From the NCBI GenBank assembly GCA_023213315.1, contig JAKCPI010015086.1, positions 22,961-86,960 of the forward strand: a stretch of DNA of 64,000 nt, read 5' to 3'. Source of the stretch: Euborellia annulipes. Taxonomy: Eukaryota; Arthropoda; Insecta; Dermaptera; Anisolabididae. Positions 1 through 20,600 of the stretch are shown here, one piece after another (position 1 is the stretch's first letter; each line of letters begins with the position of its first letter). Made by a program: the position numbers and the translations under genes. The notes under the pieces are model-generated. The model worked only from the letters and a program-made list of their open reading frames with translations. It was not told the origin of the DNA and ran no database searches.

Positions 1-760
1 TCTTTGCGAGTTCAAATCCATCTCCTGCACTTTTTTTTAAATTTTATTCTTATTAGCCTTTTATCAATTTCCTTTTATTTTTATTGCTAACTTATAATTT
101 CCTAAGAAATAAATTTAAAAAAATCAAACAATATATTCAATAACCTTTTAAATGGTTTCTATCAATTCTCAGATTTCTCTCTTAGGCCTATTTATTTATT
201 GACATTCCACAAGTTGGTTTTTCAAAGCCACCTACCAGAATTTCCTCCGTTCTTGGTGGCTTTTGTTGTTAGGCACAAATCACGAAAGAGATCGCATGAC
301 TAGGTGGTTCAAGCAACATATTCGTTGGTGTTGACTTGTCTAGTGACTATTGGTATATTAGCATTGCCTCTTCTGATGACCTTCCAAAAAGGGCAGCCTG
401 ATGTTTGATACTGATCGACGATTATGGATGTGAGATCAGATACATTCTAGTAAATTTAAAATAATTAGGATTATTTGACTGACTGCCTCTTTAGTTTCCT
501 AAACTATTATTAGATTTTTGTTTAAAATTTTGTAAAATGTTTTAAATCTTATGGCCTTTGCTAAGGAGAAATAAAATAAATAAATAAATAAAATAATATG
601 ATCTTATTCAGTTTAAAATATTATATAATAGACTCAGAAAAATAAGACAATATAGATATACTGACATTTTTTAATTTTATATATATATATATTTTTATAT
701 ACTTATATGATAAATATACAAGCGTTAATATACATAATATTTCATTAATACTTTCTAGAC

Positions 761-1183
761 CAGTGATCTTAAACGTTTAATTTATATGAAGAACTAGGAT
801 CTCAAACAAAGAAAAATCGATTAATAACAGGTTCAATGTTATTAAAAGTAAGGGCATTTTTGACAATTTTTAACAAGACCATAGCAAAACAAAAAACATT
901 TGGATGCCAAATGCCAAAGGTGACGTTTGGAATTTTATTTCTTCATCTTTAGTCCTTATATGTAATTGAGGCACAAAGTTATCATTTGTTAAAAGGCGAG
1001 ACCCAAATGCTTTTTGTTTTGCTGCTTTAGTACTTGTCATTCCTTATTTCTAACATCAACACGAATTTTTATCCGAATAATAAATTTTCCTTAAAAGTTG
1101 GATATTAAATCTGGTGTATATATATATATATATATATATATTATATGCAAATGCGTTTGTCCAACAAAGTTTGAGAACCACTG
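761..1183. mobile_element. decayed hAT-type non-autonomous element
   Basis: The left end begins CAGTGATCTTAAACG and the right end is the near-inverse (AAAGTTTGAGAACCACTG). These resemble the CAGTGGTTCTCAAACT termini of hAT/Charlie-type elements. The flanking octamers TTCTAGAC and ATCTAGAT share TCTAGA, consistent with a decayed 8-bp target duplication. The interior is AT-rich, has no coding potential, and contains an (AT)n run near 1119-1143. Confidence 0.5.
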
Positions 1184-1623
1184 ATCTAGATTTGGAAAAT
1201 GTATTAATAGTCATACATGAATAAATAAAATAAATAAGTCTTTACAATTTATGCTAGGTTCACTAGTCAATTAAAATTTAAGTATATTTTGGATGACAAT
1301 TATTGTTGTATGAATATTCAAATATTATTTATTAAGATTACACCTTGAAGAGTTCTGCGCTATTTCTTCACAGCTACTGAGTAACGAGATCTTATCCTTT
1401 GAAGATCTTGACAAAACTAATGTATGGAGTAATTCTTTTTAAATAATTTAAAAATATAATTGCTTTGGATGGATGAAAATAAAGACGGGAAAAAAATTCA
1501 GCTTATTTTTTTTTTAATTTTAATTTCTAATCTATTACTGTAGCCATTTTAGATTTTAAAATTAATTTATCGGTCCATCTAGCCTTTATTGATAAGGCAG
1601 TTTTTTTCACTTCTTTTCTACAT

Positions 1624-2041
1624 ATTCCAGCTAACAGACCTCCCTCATCCTTTCTTAAACATCCCTCAACAAAAAAAAAATATATAGGTTAAAGAGATTC
1701 ACGTGTGAGCAATTCCGAAGCCCTCGCAAGAAGATGGTAGCTGGAATATATTCAGCAATCACAGCTCCACGCTGCACAGTTGGTCAAATTCGCAAATATT
1801 GAAGGGAAGAAAAGAATGTGTATATACAATATAATTTTAAATTTGTAAAGATCCGCCCCCAAAAAAGCTATTTATAACTGCATATTTGCGAATTCGACAG
1901 ACTGTGAAGCATGGAGCTGTGAATCTTCCATCTCCTTGCGAGGACTTGGGAATCACGGCCGCCTCACCCGCTTTATCCTATATATTTATTTTTTGGTGAA
2001 GAATGTTTAAAGAAGGATGAAGGAGGTCTGTTAGCTGGAAT
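1624..2041. repeat. long imperfect inverted repeat (foldback)
   Basis: The outer ends ATTCCAGCTAACAGACCTCC (from 1624) and its inverse (ending 2041) are almost perfect complements. Complementarity continues inward through imperfect arms, including the CTCCATGCTTCAC/GTGGAGCTGTGA-type segments around 1765 and 1915. No reading frame was found inside. It may be a MITE or foldback element, but no target duplication is clear. Confidence 0.6.
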
Positions 2042-2940
2042 ATATAGATCAGTGAAAAAATTGCGAAAATAACAGAAAAAATCAAGCATTTTTAATGATT
2101 TTTTTGCAATTTAAAAGACAAAATCCTCCCCCACATCGCCCCTTGGAACCAAATCTTTATGTTTTTTAACTTTTCACCTCTCTAGACCTTTTGAAGAAAT
2201 GTTAAGACCAATATATATTTTTCATCCTTCCAAATTTAATTCATGGCCCTAAGATTAACGAACAGGGCTGGAAATAATTAGGAGGCTCTACCTCGAAAAC
2301 CGTACATGGTGGGGTAAAATGGAGGTCATATTTGAATTCAGGAGGTTATTTTACTTAAGAATCCGAAGGAATTATCTCGGGACTTTTTTTCTTGTAATTA
2401 GACTAAGAAGAGAATATTTTGATTTGACTGATCAAATAAAAACAAAATTTTGCAATGGTTTGGGAAAACCAAAAAAATTTTTGAGATTCGAAATTCTTTT
2501 AGGGTTTTGAGGAACCTATGGATGAGTTTCATCTCTAATTTTGATTAATATCCTAATAGGATTTGTCATGAAAACGAGTAAACTTATGAAATGATTAATT
2601 TTTTTGCTCAATCAAGTTAATATCAATCATTTCATTTTTTTCTAAATATTGTTTTAAATTATTTGTTACACAACATAAAAAACTAGATCATTTGTCGAAT
2701 ATTCCGAGATCATTTATGCGTGAATGGAAGAACTTTTCCAATACTATTGCACAGCTGAAAAGAAAAAATATAAAAATTAGATTAAATCGGATTGCATTAA
2801 CGCAATATTAATTAAATGAGGCGTTCTTAATCTTTTTGAGATAATATGGAATACAAAAAAAATAATTAGAAATGGTCGAACTAAGCAAAGCGCACAATTT
2901 TGCCAACCCACTATTTAAAGGAATAATACAACACGTTTGT

Positions 2941-3745
2941 TTATTTGTTACTGTATATGTTAATATATAGAAAGAGAAAGTATTGGTTTAATGTAAAAAT
3001 TGTATGTTGAGATTTTTATGGATATATACGTTTTGAAGTTTCCTGAATCCAAAAAAGTGGTTTTCGCAAAATTGTCTGTCCGACTGTGAACAAAATATCT
3101 CAAGAACGAAAAGAGCTACGAGGTTGAAATTTTATATTTAAGTTAGGTACCTTCCTGAGGCGTGAAAAAAAGTTTTTGAACAAAATCTGCTTATGTTTAA
3201 AAATTTATACATTTTTAATTTTAATATATCGGCGAAAACTAAACACAAAAAATCTGGTGTGTCAAGCACAAAATACAACTTTCTTTTACCAAAGGTAAGA
3301 GAAAGTTGTGTCAGTCACACCAGATTTTTTTGATTTTGCTTTGTTGCTATGATAAATTTTCAAATTTAAATGGATTTTTAACAGATTTGTAGCAAATTAG
3401 GATACAAATATTATATAGCATTTTACTCAGAAGAAAGTCTAGTTTCAGAATATATATAAAAATTATAGATTATGTAAGAAAAAAATATAGCCCACTCCTC
3501 CCTTTATTACCCCCCCCCCTTATGGTCAGTGTTTACCAAAAGCTTTTCAGTTCTTGGCCTTTATCTCTAGTTTATTTATGTAAAATTTCAAAAAAATTGA
3601 GTAAATAGTTTTTGAGTTTTCGTTGACGAAAAAAACTACGACAGACACACAGACATCATTCCAAAAACTACTTAAATGGATTCAGGGGACCTCAAAACGC
3701 ATTTTGGCAGCTTCAGTTCAATTTCGATTTTTTTTACGATTACAT
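2941..3745. repeat. interspersed repeat, best copy of a family seen four times
   Basis: Segments of this stretch recur at about 34350-34695, 37610-37835 and, inverted, 52870-53005. Shared landmarks are AAATATCTCAAGAACGAAAAG, GGATTCAGGGGACCTCAAAA and TTTTCGTTGACGAAAAAA. Inside it (3250-3330) lies an inverted pair built on AAATCTGGTGTG/CACACCAGATTT. Short relatives of that hairpin appear at 30175-30205 and 44968-45004. No coding capacity was seen, and the class is unknown. Confidence 0.5.
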
Positions 3746-3760
3746 TAACTTTACCTGCCC

Positions 3761-3950
3761 CAGGGCCGGATCTAGAGGAGGGCAGTGGGTGCATGTGCCC
3801 CGGGCGGCAGATTTCAGGGGGCGGCAATTAAAGAAAGATTTACTAAAAAAAAGGTAAAATAATATGAATTTTGTATAGAAAATTTTAAGGAGGGGGCAAT
3901 TAAATTTTGCCCCCCCCCCCCCCTAAAAAAATCTCCCAGTTCCGGCCCTG
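3761..3950. mobile_element. hAT-type MITE with perfect 8-bp target duplication
   Basis: The element starts CAGGGCCGGATCTA and ends TTCCGGCCCTG. It is flanked on both sides by ACCTGCCC (3753-3760 and 3951-3958). It is 190 bp long with internal poly-C/poly-G tracts and GGGCGGCA motifs. A second copy in inverted orientation is at 22502-22689. An 8-bp duplication with CAGGGCCGG termini fits the hAT superfamily. Confidence 0.8.
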
Positions 3951-4089
3951 ACCTGCCCAACCTATGGTTGGTGGGAAAAGTTAAAAATCTTAAGTAAAAA
4001 AAAAATTTTATCTTCTGTTTCGATAAAGAACAGTTCTCATTTATTTATTTTTTATAAATAATTAGTAAAAAAAGAAAAAAAAAAAAAAA

Positions 4090-11907
<7,818 letters not shown>

Positions 11908-13197
11908 CTTAAAACAAGTTGGGAATTCACCAACAGCCAGAAATGTTGATATTCCACTCGAAGTTTAATCAGTAAGGGCAAACCTTCAAAAAAATTAACT
12001 CTTAATAAATTTAATTATAAAAAACTAACAAAGGAGGACCAAATGTCAAAATAAGGACAATTAGTATAAAAAAAAAAAAAATGAATAGACATCCATTTAA
12101 AATTGATAATAGATGAACTTTTATATAACTATGTCAGTTTTTTCTATCCACCAATTTTTTTTTCAACTACAGTACATGATTTGTTAACTATAACTTTATA
12201 TATATAATAGATTGATAAACATGTATGGCCCGTAAAACCAAACAAAAGTAAAAAAAATTTAATAATCATCCGTGTTTTTGAATTAATTATTTTATGAATA
12301 TTCATCTTTTGCATTTATATATTTTATAAAATAAAATGAGAAAATTTCAAAAGTTAAAACTTTGTTATTTTTTTTATAAATGAAAACACTTGTTTTCAGA
12401 AAATTTCATATCTATTATCTTTTATAAAAGAAAATCAAAGGAAATATATAAATTGTGTTATTTAAAAATACAAATTTACCTTATGTTTGATTAAATTCAA
12501 ATAGATCTTAATATTTATTTGATATTTTTAAAAGTACAAATTTCCATAATAAAATAAAAAAAACTTTCAACTTTTTATAAATTATATATAATATAATAAT
12601 GATAATTTAGTAAATGCATGTATATATATATTCAGCTAATAATAATATATAAAAAAATAATAAATATCAATCCTTTTAAGTATAATACGCTTTTTTTCTG
12701 TGAACTTGACAAACTGATAGGTAGCAACAATTAAAGTGAGTTAAGCTAGCAACCATGGAACAAACACAACAACAACAACACAAATTCGTACACTGGTATT
12801 TATCTGGTATTTATTTTAAAAATAAATATGTAGAAAACTCTTCTTAATTTTTTTTTTTTATGTCTAGTCGTTTCTAGTTCTTGTGTGGTAAACCAAGAAA
12901 AGTAAAATCAAATTTCTATTTCATTTTCTTTAGCCTCGCCAAATTTCCCTTTTAAAATTATTATTAAATTATTTTCTAAAAACAATTTTTGTCACTTTTT
13001 AAACTTGATTTCTAGATAATTTTATTATCTTAATATTTTTAATAGTGTATTTTTTTTTTTTGTGAAGTTTTAAATTTCACGCCTTTTTGACATGTTTTGT
13101 TTCTGCAAAAGATGTTGCTATGTTAACATTTTATAAATCTTTCTTCTTTTAAACTGGTACAAGACTGAAATTATAAGAACCCTTGGAAAAAAGAAAA
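11908..13197. promoter_or_regulatory. divergent intergenic region between GCN5 and the 13198 gene
   Basis: This 1.3-kb AT-rich stretch separates two genes that start away from each other, so it probably holds both promoters. A GC-richer patch with an ACAACAACAACAAC run lies near 12745-12790. No TATA box, initiator or CpG island could be assigned by eye. Confidence 0.35.
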
Positions 13198-14786
13198 ATG
13201 GCCTACTTATCTTTTTGTGGATCACATAATTGTAAGAATTTGATTATTATCCTCTAAATGTTTTGTATATTATAAAATAATGATATACCAATCAGGTTTT
13301 AAAGATTTAATCGTTTGGTTATTACACTATTTGAAAAAAACTTCTTTCTGCCCCTATTTCCAAGAGGATTTAATTATTGAAAACTCCAATCAAAATATAT
13401 TGTTATATTTTTTGTAAAATTTGCCTTTTTTTTAAAATCAGTTTGCTAACAAATAATTGACTTTGACTAGGCGCCAAACGGGTTTTAGATAGTAGATGGT
13501 TGTAAAAGAAGTCTATCCCACTAGTCAAATTTAGCAATTCATTAAAATAATTGAATTTTATTGGAATTCAGGCCAATTAGACTTTATGTAAGTAGTGGCT
13601 GTGTATGTTGAATTAAAGGAGATATGGAAGCAGAGGCAGCCAAAAATAAAAATCTCTGAATGCTTAACCAATCAGCCGGAGACGTTTCCGGCGATTGGTT
13701 AAGCATTCAGAGATTTTTATTTTTGGCTGCCTCTGCTTCCATATTTCCTTTAATTCTATTAGACTTTATCCTTTGGTATATCACTATTTTAAAATATCTG
13801 CAATTATTTATTATAACCCAACTCCCGATTTTGAGAGTCGGCTAGATATGATGGGAGACCCTTCAGGTCTACCAAATTACCAAATTAGCTTAAAAATTGT
13901 TAGCTTTTTTTTATGTTTCTCCTTCTGCCCCTCCAAAAATCCTTTAACTTCATATATCGGGAGTTGCTTAAATTAATTTTAAATGATGTGCAACTAAATT
14001 GAATCGATTTCAGTTTATGGATACCCAGATTGTTTTAGTCTCTTTAATGAAAAGGAATCAAAAATTTCAGAAGATATTAACAGAAATTTAAAAAGAGATA
14101 CAGGAACATCCACAGAATTATTAAATTGTTGTAATATACCAAGTCCAAGCATGTGTTGTCCATGGAATATGCCATACCCACCTTGGTGCATGTATCCATA
14201 TCATTTATTAAACTGTTTTCATCATCATCATCATCACCAGCAGCAGCACAATCCATCTCAAGAAGAGAAAAAATATAATACAATTTATATTCAAACCGAT
14301 CTTAGTTTATTAAATCCAAATCCAGCAACAGAATTATATTTATTGGGGGAAATGGAAACCAAAGTAAAAGTTAATCGTACAACCCAAGATTCTTTAGAAC
14401 CTCTACAAGACAGTCAATATTTAGCAGAGAAAATTAAACTAACCTTACAAGAAGTCGAAGCTTTGAGGGCAAAACAAAAAGAAGAAGATTGGCTTTCTAC
14501 AGAAACAGATTCTGATATAGGAGACACTTATGTTTTTGGAATTTCAGATTCTCCTTTATATAATTCTTGTTCTGAAAGAAAAGAACGAACACCGCATACA
14601 CCTTTTCAATTACCTTCAACTCCTAGATTATTACCCAGAAGACGACTTTCAAAAATTAGTATTAATTATATTTTTGATGAATCAAGAAGAAAAAGTATTC
14701 ATAAGGGTGAATTACCTGAACATGATAAAATTCGAAAAATGAAATGTAAAAATTTATTTTCATCTCATCAAATAAAAAAAAATTAA
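13198..14786 (+). CDS. unrecognised two-exon gene, Cys/Trp/Pro and His/Gln-run protein
   Basis: I do not recognise this protein (about 268 residues). Exon 2 is 14014-14786 (TTTCAG acceptor at 14011-14013, TAA stop, AATAAA near 14800). Exon 1 is proposed at 13198-13231, MAYLSFCGSHN ending at GTAAGA; it joins exon 2 in frame, but a different first exon cannot be excluded. Visible parts: a Cys/Trp/Pro/Tyr-rich segment (MCCPWNMPYPPWCMYPYH, ~58-75), six His and three Gln (~81-89), a probable helix (LAEKIKLTLQEVEALRAKQK), an acidic patch, and a basic C-terminus (RRRLSKIS). No transmembrane segment is evident. It lies between GCN5 and its paralogue on the opposite strand. The single long ORF, splice signals and polyadenylation signal favour a real gene. 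Confidence 0.6.
13588..13757. mobile_element. foldback insertion with 12-bp target duplication
   Basis: ATTAGACTTTAT is present at 13576-13587 and 13758-13769. Inverted arms of about 65 bp (GGAAGCAGAGGCAGCC and so on) surround a GGAGACGTTTCC core. It is in the single intron of the 13198 gene. A relative with the same arm words (GAAGCAGAG, TCTCTGAATGCTT) is at 51206-51355. Confidence 0.7.
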
Positions 14787-15684
14787 AAACAAAACTTTAA
14801 AATAAAAAATTAAATATTTCTTTTAAATTAAAAATATAGGGTGTGCATTTTAAGGTGCGCGTCTCGAGGTGCTGATTTTGAGAGGTTCCAGCAGCCACAA
14901 TTTTGAAGCTATCGACCCCAAATTTTTTTTTAATTAAAGCTATTTAAAAAAATCTACAACTTTTAGTAAATAAAAGATATTTTTAAAAAATTCGATCTAT
15001 ATCTTATAGATAATTAAATTAATAATCATTTTGTTAAAGAATAATTCATTTTTGCCTTTAATTAATTTGCTGGAATCTTTCAAATGAAATGGACAAATGC
15101 TTTGTTTCTCTATGGGCAGAACTAACGCCATCTCTTGCTGCCTAGAGTAACCAGCTTCTAAATCGGCTAATAACGGTTTTTCGCCCCTTAATATTTTTAT
15201 GTCTAAAAAATGTTTTTTGGAAATTATATTAAAACTTTTTATCGTAAACAACGTACAAACATGAAGAATAAAATCTTCTCAAAAAAAATGCTTTGGAACT
15301 GTTTTAATTTGGATACATACATATGTACTGTATATGAACAAAGTAGGCATAGATATAATTTGCAAGCATTTTTTTTTTAAAGGAAGTAGGGGTGGCTCTA
15401 GATTACAAATATTTTGCGTGGAAAAATTTTAAAGATTTGTATGTATCATAAAAATTTTGAAGTTTAGTTAATTTTCAAAAATCAAAATATCTCGTTAATT
15501 TAAGCCAATTTTATGTTTATTCTTTCCAATGAAATGAAAGGACTTTGATCAAAAAGACAAAAATTTAATTCATAAATAAATAAATATATTAATAAATTCA
15601 ATTACAAAAAAATAATAATTTAATTCATCTAACTCATCCTTAAATTAAATAAGAAATTTTAAATTTTCAAAGCAATGAAAAGAA

Positions 15685-18600
15685 CTAACTTTCAAAAGGG
15701 TGAAAATTTATATTCCAAATTGGTGACGCAGCATCACAAAAATCATTAATCAAGATTTCGAGAAATCTGAAAAGAAAATAAATTATAAATTTTTGAAAAA
15801 TTTATCAAAAGCAAACCCATCTTCGCACACCAATTGAGCAAAAACGTTTTCGGACAAAACGTTTTGCTCAATACCAACTAACAGCGATCGGGCAAAAACG
15901 TTTTGCCCAAGAGCAAAACTTTTTTCTCAATGCCAACGCACACCGATTGAGCAAAACGCTCAATGGCAAAACATTTTGTTCAATGATGTCGAATCATGCT
16001 CAATTGTGTTTTACCTCCTCGGTGTGCGTTGACTTATAGAAAAGCATTGAAAAAACAGTTTTAGGCTCGATAAGTCAAAAACGTTTTGTCCGAAAACCAT
16101 TTTTGCTCAATTGGTGTGCGTTCAGCCTAACTATAAACATTTTTTTTTACAATTTTTTCTAGCGACCCGGCAAAATTTTTCTACGATCCGGTGCCAGGTT
16201 GCGACCCAAACTTCTAGAAACGCTGGTATAGATAAAAATTTAGAGGTATATATATGTTTATAAATTAAATAGTACAGGAAGTTTTACCAAGCAAAAATTG
16301 AAATGACGTCCCTGGGTAAAAGGCCACACGAGAGGATCAATTTTGGAATGGTTCATGCCCATCTCTCAGGGCCTTGATGCCTGTAACTGAAGGGAATTAT
16401 ATTCCTATTGCTCCAGTAGAGACGCTCGACTTAGTAAAAATTTTGCGGTAAGCAAGTTTCGAACTCGATTCAAATTTTATAAATTTTACCTCGAATTACT
16501 AATTACTAATTACTACTGCCCCATCTTATCCGATTAGCCACATCGCCTCCTAAACCTGCCCTATTGTGATATGTATAATATTAATACTATTTTTTTGAAA
16601 TTCTACCCAACAACATAAAACTAAAAACAAAATTTTCATTATGATTATTATAATAATCAGTGGCGTCATTTCAACTTTTTCTTGGGGGGGGGGGGCAAAT
16701 TTTTTCTTGGGGGGCAAACATTTTTTTTTTCTTAAAATTTATTTACAAATGGGTACTCAAATTTGGCCAAAACATATTTAATTTAATTAATTGTTTAATT
16801 TTGTACAGTTTGTATACTCGTAGATGTATTTTGGAGTATTTTAGAATAATATAAAATTTTATAAAAATCAGAGCCCTTGGGGGGGGGGGCAAATGCCCCC
16901 CTGCCCCTTACCCGAAATGACGCCTATGATAATAATAAAATAGAATATTTACTTACACTAGAAAAATCTCCTTTTCTCTAACATATTTAGCCATTTCTCC
17001 GTAATAGTTTTTTAAAAACTTTGTGATAAAATATTTGCCAAATACGTCTGTAGGTTTATGAAATTTCAAAGACTGATAAAAACGCGGCATTCGACTAACA
17101 ATAAACCATCTAAAATAAAAAAAATATTGAAATTTGTGTATATTAAACAGTAAGTAACATGTACTTGTAAGGATGGGGTCTAAATAGCCTTAGATGCCGA
17201 AAAAGACCTTAAAACAAAAAAAATTGTGCTTACCTGACATATTCTTCTTTATAATATGCATCCATTGTTTCCTTAGAAAAACTTGGTGGCATTATGGCCC
17301 AACCATTTATTAAGTGTAGAAAGATATCAGCTGCACTTTTTGCAATATTATAATCCTAAAATAGCATAAATACATTTATATTAAAAGATATTTTATTTTT
17401 ACTTGTTACTAATTTTTATTCGAAAATTTATTTAGGGATAAGACCATTTTGAAGAAGTATTCATAAGATCCAAGAGATTTGATCAAGTCACGAACAACCA
17501 TTGTTTAAGGATGAAGATATTGGGACACTAAAGGCAGAAAAGAAAGAAACTAGAAGAAACTCTAGAAACCACCCATGATTGTAGAGCATCCATGTATCGG
17601 ACGACATACGTTGTGCCACATTTGTTCGAACACATATGATAGACGACACATGGAGTAGAATTAATCATTGGATTAGTTCAGACATTACCGTAAGTCGTTT
17701 ACACACTCTCACCGACAAAATTATATAATAATTAACTTAAATGATCATAGTTTTAATGGTGCTGTGTCGGTACAGACACGGTTTGTAATGATTAGGGCTC
17801 GGATTTCGCCCTATTTGCCTTTTTTTTATTTATGGCTTAAAATTTAGGCCAATATGATATGTATACGTTTCATGAAATTCTGAATAAAATAAGAGGCATT
17901 TGTTAGTGCCTATTTTGGCCGATTTCAGGTTTTAGTGCCTATTTCATCTATAAATGCCTTTTTTAGTGCCTATTTTAAGCCAATTTCGGCTTTTTTTTGA
18001 AATTTCACAATAAATTCATTTTATATCACAAATCCGGAGAAAAATTACAAAATCGAACGAGATTCGAATACAAAAAAAAAAAAAAAAAAAAAAAAGGTCG
18101 AACGAAAAACGGCGCCCCATTTGGGCTTCACCCCCTCCGCCCTCATTCAGCCATCTTTGTGCAAAGGAGGTAATTGTTTTATCTTTGTTTCCAAAAATAA
18201 GACATCAATTTTTTTAATTTTTTATATTATTTCTTAAATAATGCCTTTTAAGTGCCTATTTTTACAATAAATGCCTTTTTAAGTGCCTATTTTAATAATT
18301 TTTAGTGCTTAGTTGCCTACCTATTTTAAAGATTTTTAGTGCCTATAAATCCGAGCCCTAGTAATGATACGTGAAGTCCATTGACTTTACACTGTGGAGT
18401 ATTCTAGAGAGCAGCGTTTCTCAACCTTTTTTGGCCCGCGGACCAGTAAAAAAAATTCGCGCACCAGTGATATTTTTTTAACAACAAAATTTTACTAGGT
18501 ATTAAAGAACTACTACATAAGTTAATTGTAATTTTTATTATCATTTACTTACAATAATATTTAAATGTAAAGATATGGAATTATATATACATATAATAAT

Positions 18601-20567
18601 TTTATAAGTTATGCTTTTTTTTTTTAAACCCTTTTCGGCAACTGAAGCCATTCAGGGGTTCAACTTTATTAAATAAATAAAATTGTCAGCGGGCTAGTAA
18701 AATTTCTCCGCGGATCACTGGTCGTCCGTCGGACCAGCGGTTGAGAATAGCTGCTCTAGAGTGCTTTGGTGTAAAAGTAGCATTCGAATGCGCAAAAAAT
18801 TCATGGTTTAAATCCGTGAAACTTGGTAAATTCATCTTCAAAAAAATAAGTCAACAACAGATTAAGGTGCGATTTTAGGGGGGAAGTTCTATGTTGTGAC
18901 ATAATATTTGTAGAGGGGTTTGTTTGTATGTTAGCAGGGGGTGGGGGACTAGAATATAGTCAAAAAAGGCGTGACTTAATATGTGGATGACCCCTAAAGA
19001 ATTTTATGTAAGGAACAAAATATAGTAAGTAGACTATGATGATATTTATATATATATATATAAACACAATATATTTTAACAAAACATACAAAAAATATTT
19101 TTTATTTTTTTTCTTCATACAATATGAAGAATTTTTTACCTTAATAGTATTTGTAGTAAATCGATAAAGAAGAAAAAAATTTGTCGCTTGACAAATAGTT
19201 GGCTTTTCAAACGGAGGTTGTGAAAAACTAGGTATAAAATTAGGCATTTGTAATCGTAAAAGTGCATCATGGAAAACCTGTAAAATAAAATTATTTTTAA
19301 TAACTCTTTAAAATATTTTTAATGACTCTTTGAAATGAGTGTAAAAGAAAAAATAATTTAAAAAAATTTTATTTAGTCAAAAAGGATAAAATGAAAGAAA
19401 GGGAAGGTTTAGGTCCTTAGAACAGTTTTTTAAAAAGGTTCCTAAAATTATTATTTATTGTTATTTAATTGTCAAAATTCAACAAATAATTATTTCATAT
19501 TTTCAGAAACTCTGGATGTAGAAATTATTTTTATATCAAAATCTCCAGCCATGGCCAGAAGAGAGTTGAACCTGAGAATTAAATCAAATTTCAGCCTATT
19601 TCTATCAATGTGCCCTTGGAAAAGAGACATTACTAATCATAATCAATGAAGGTAACATATTAAAAGATTTTTATTTATTAAGAAAATATATTGGTTAATT
19701 GTGATTCAGGAAATCAGAGAGAAAAGTACCGACACTTTTCCAGGTCTCACTGATTTAGAAACGTAATTTTACTTGTAAAGTATAATTACTTTTCAGCCAG
19801 TTCTCAGTACAAAAATATGATTTATTAATAGACCCTGATTACATAAATAATTAAAGTGTAGTTAAAATAATTTTTCAAACATCTCCTGGCCTACTTCCTC
19901 TTTAATTATGATATTAAAACATCACTTATTATGAATAATAAGGATAATGAACCAGAGAAGTTGCTGTTGATGTTTGAAATAAGGAAGGGCAAGTAGTGGA
20001 ACAGCAAAACAAAAAGTCTTTGCATGCCAAATGTTGAATGAATAAATAAAATTTTGCTCCGAAATGACTCCTTCGGCATTTGGCATCCAAAGGCTTTTTG
20101 TTTTACTACTCCACTCATTTGCCATTGAAATTTAACAAGATTTATTTTAAATAAATACCTCAGCAACATAACAAATACTAGTACAATCGTCTGGATCCGT
20201 ATGCAATTTTCTTTCTGCTAATATGTATTCATAATCAATTGCTATTTCAATAAATTGATCAATAAGGAAGTATTCTTTCTCACCTTTGCTATTTTTTATA
20301 AATTGTTTTGTTAAATTCCTATTTAAATGCTCTCCTAAAATATCAAATTAAATTATTTTTTTCATTAAAAATATCTTTTTTAAATAAAAAAAAAAAAAAT
20401 AAATACTATACTTGCCTAAAATATGAGGACAATTAGCACATATAGTATTGGAATTTGTACAATATAATTTTTTTCTATGTATATATGGATCAGGTATCTT
20501 AGGTCTCCATCCTTCACATGGGCATTGTTTCTAAAATTTTGATACATGAATTAAAAAAAAATCTTAT

Positions 20568-20600
<33 letters not shown>

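Larger units (their letters stand above)
1..4089. other. gene-free left flank
   Basis: No exon-like stretch with protein similarity was recognised on either strand. The stretch holds the hAT-like element (761), the foldback (1624), the interspersed repeat (2941) and the hAT MITE (3761), joined by AT-rich DNA. It is downstream of the GCN5 gene, which reads leftward and has an AATAAA signal just past its stop (about 4045-4055 on the minus strand). Confidence 0.6.
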
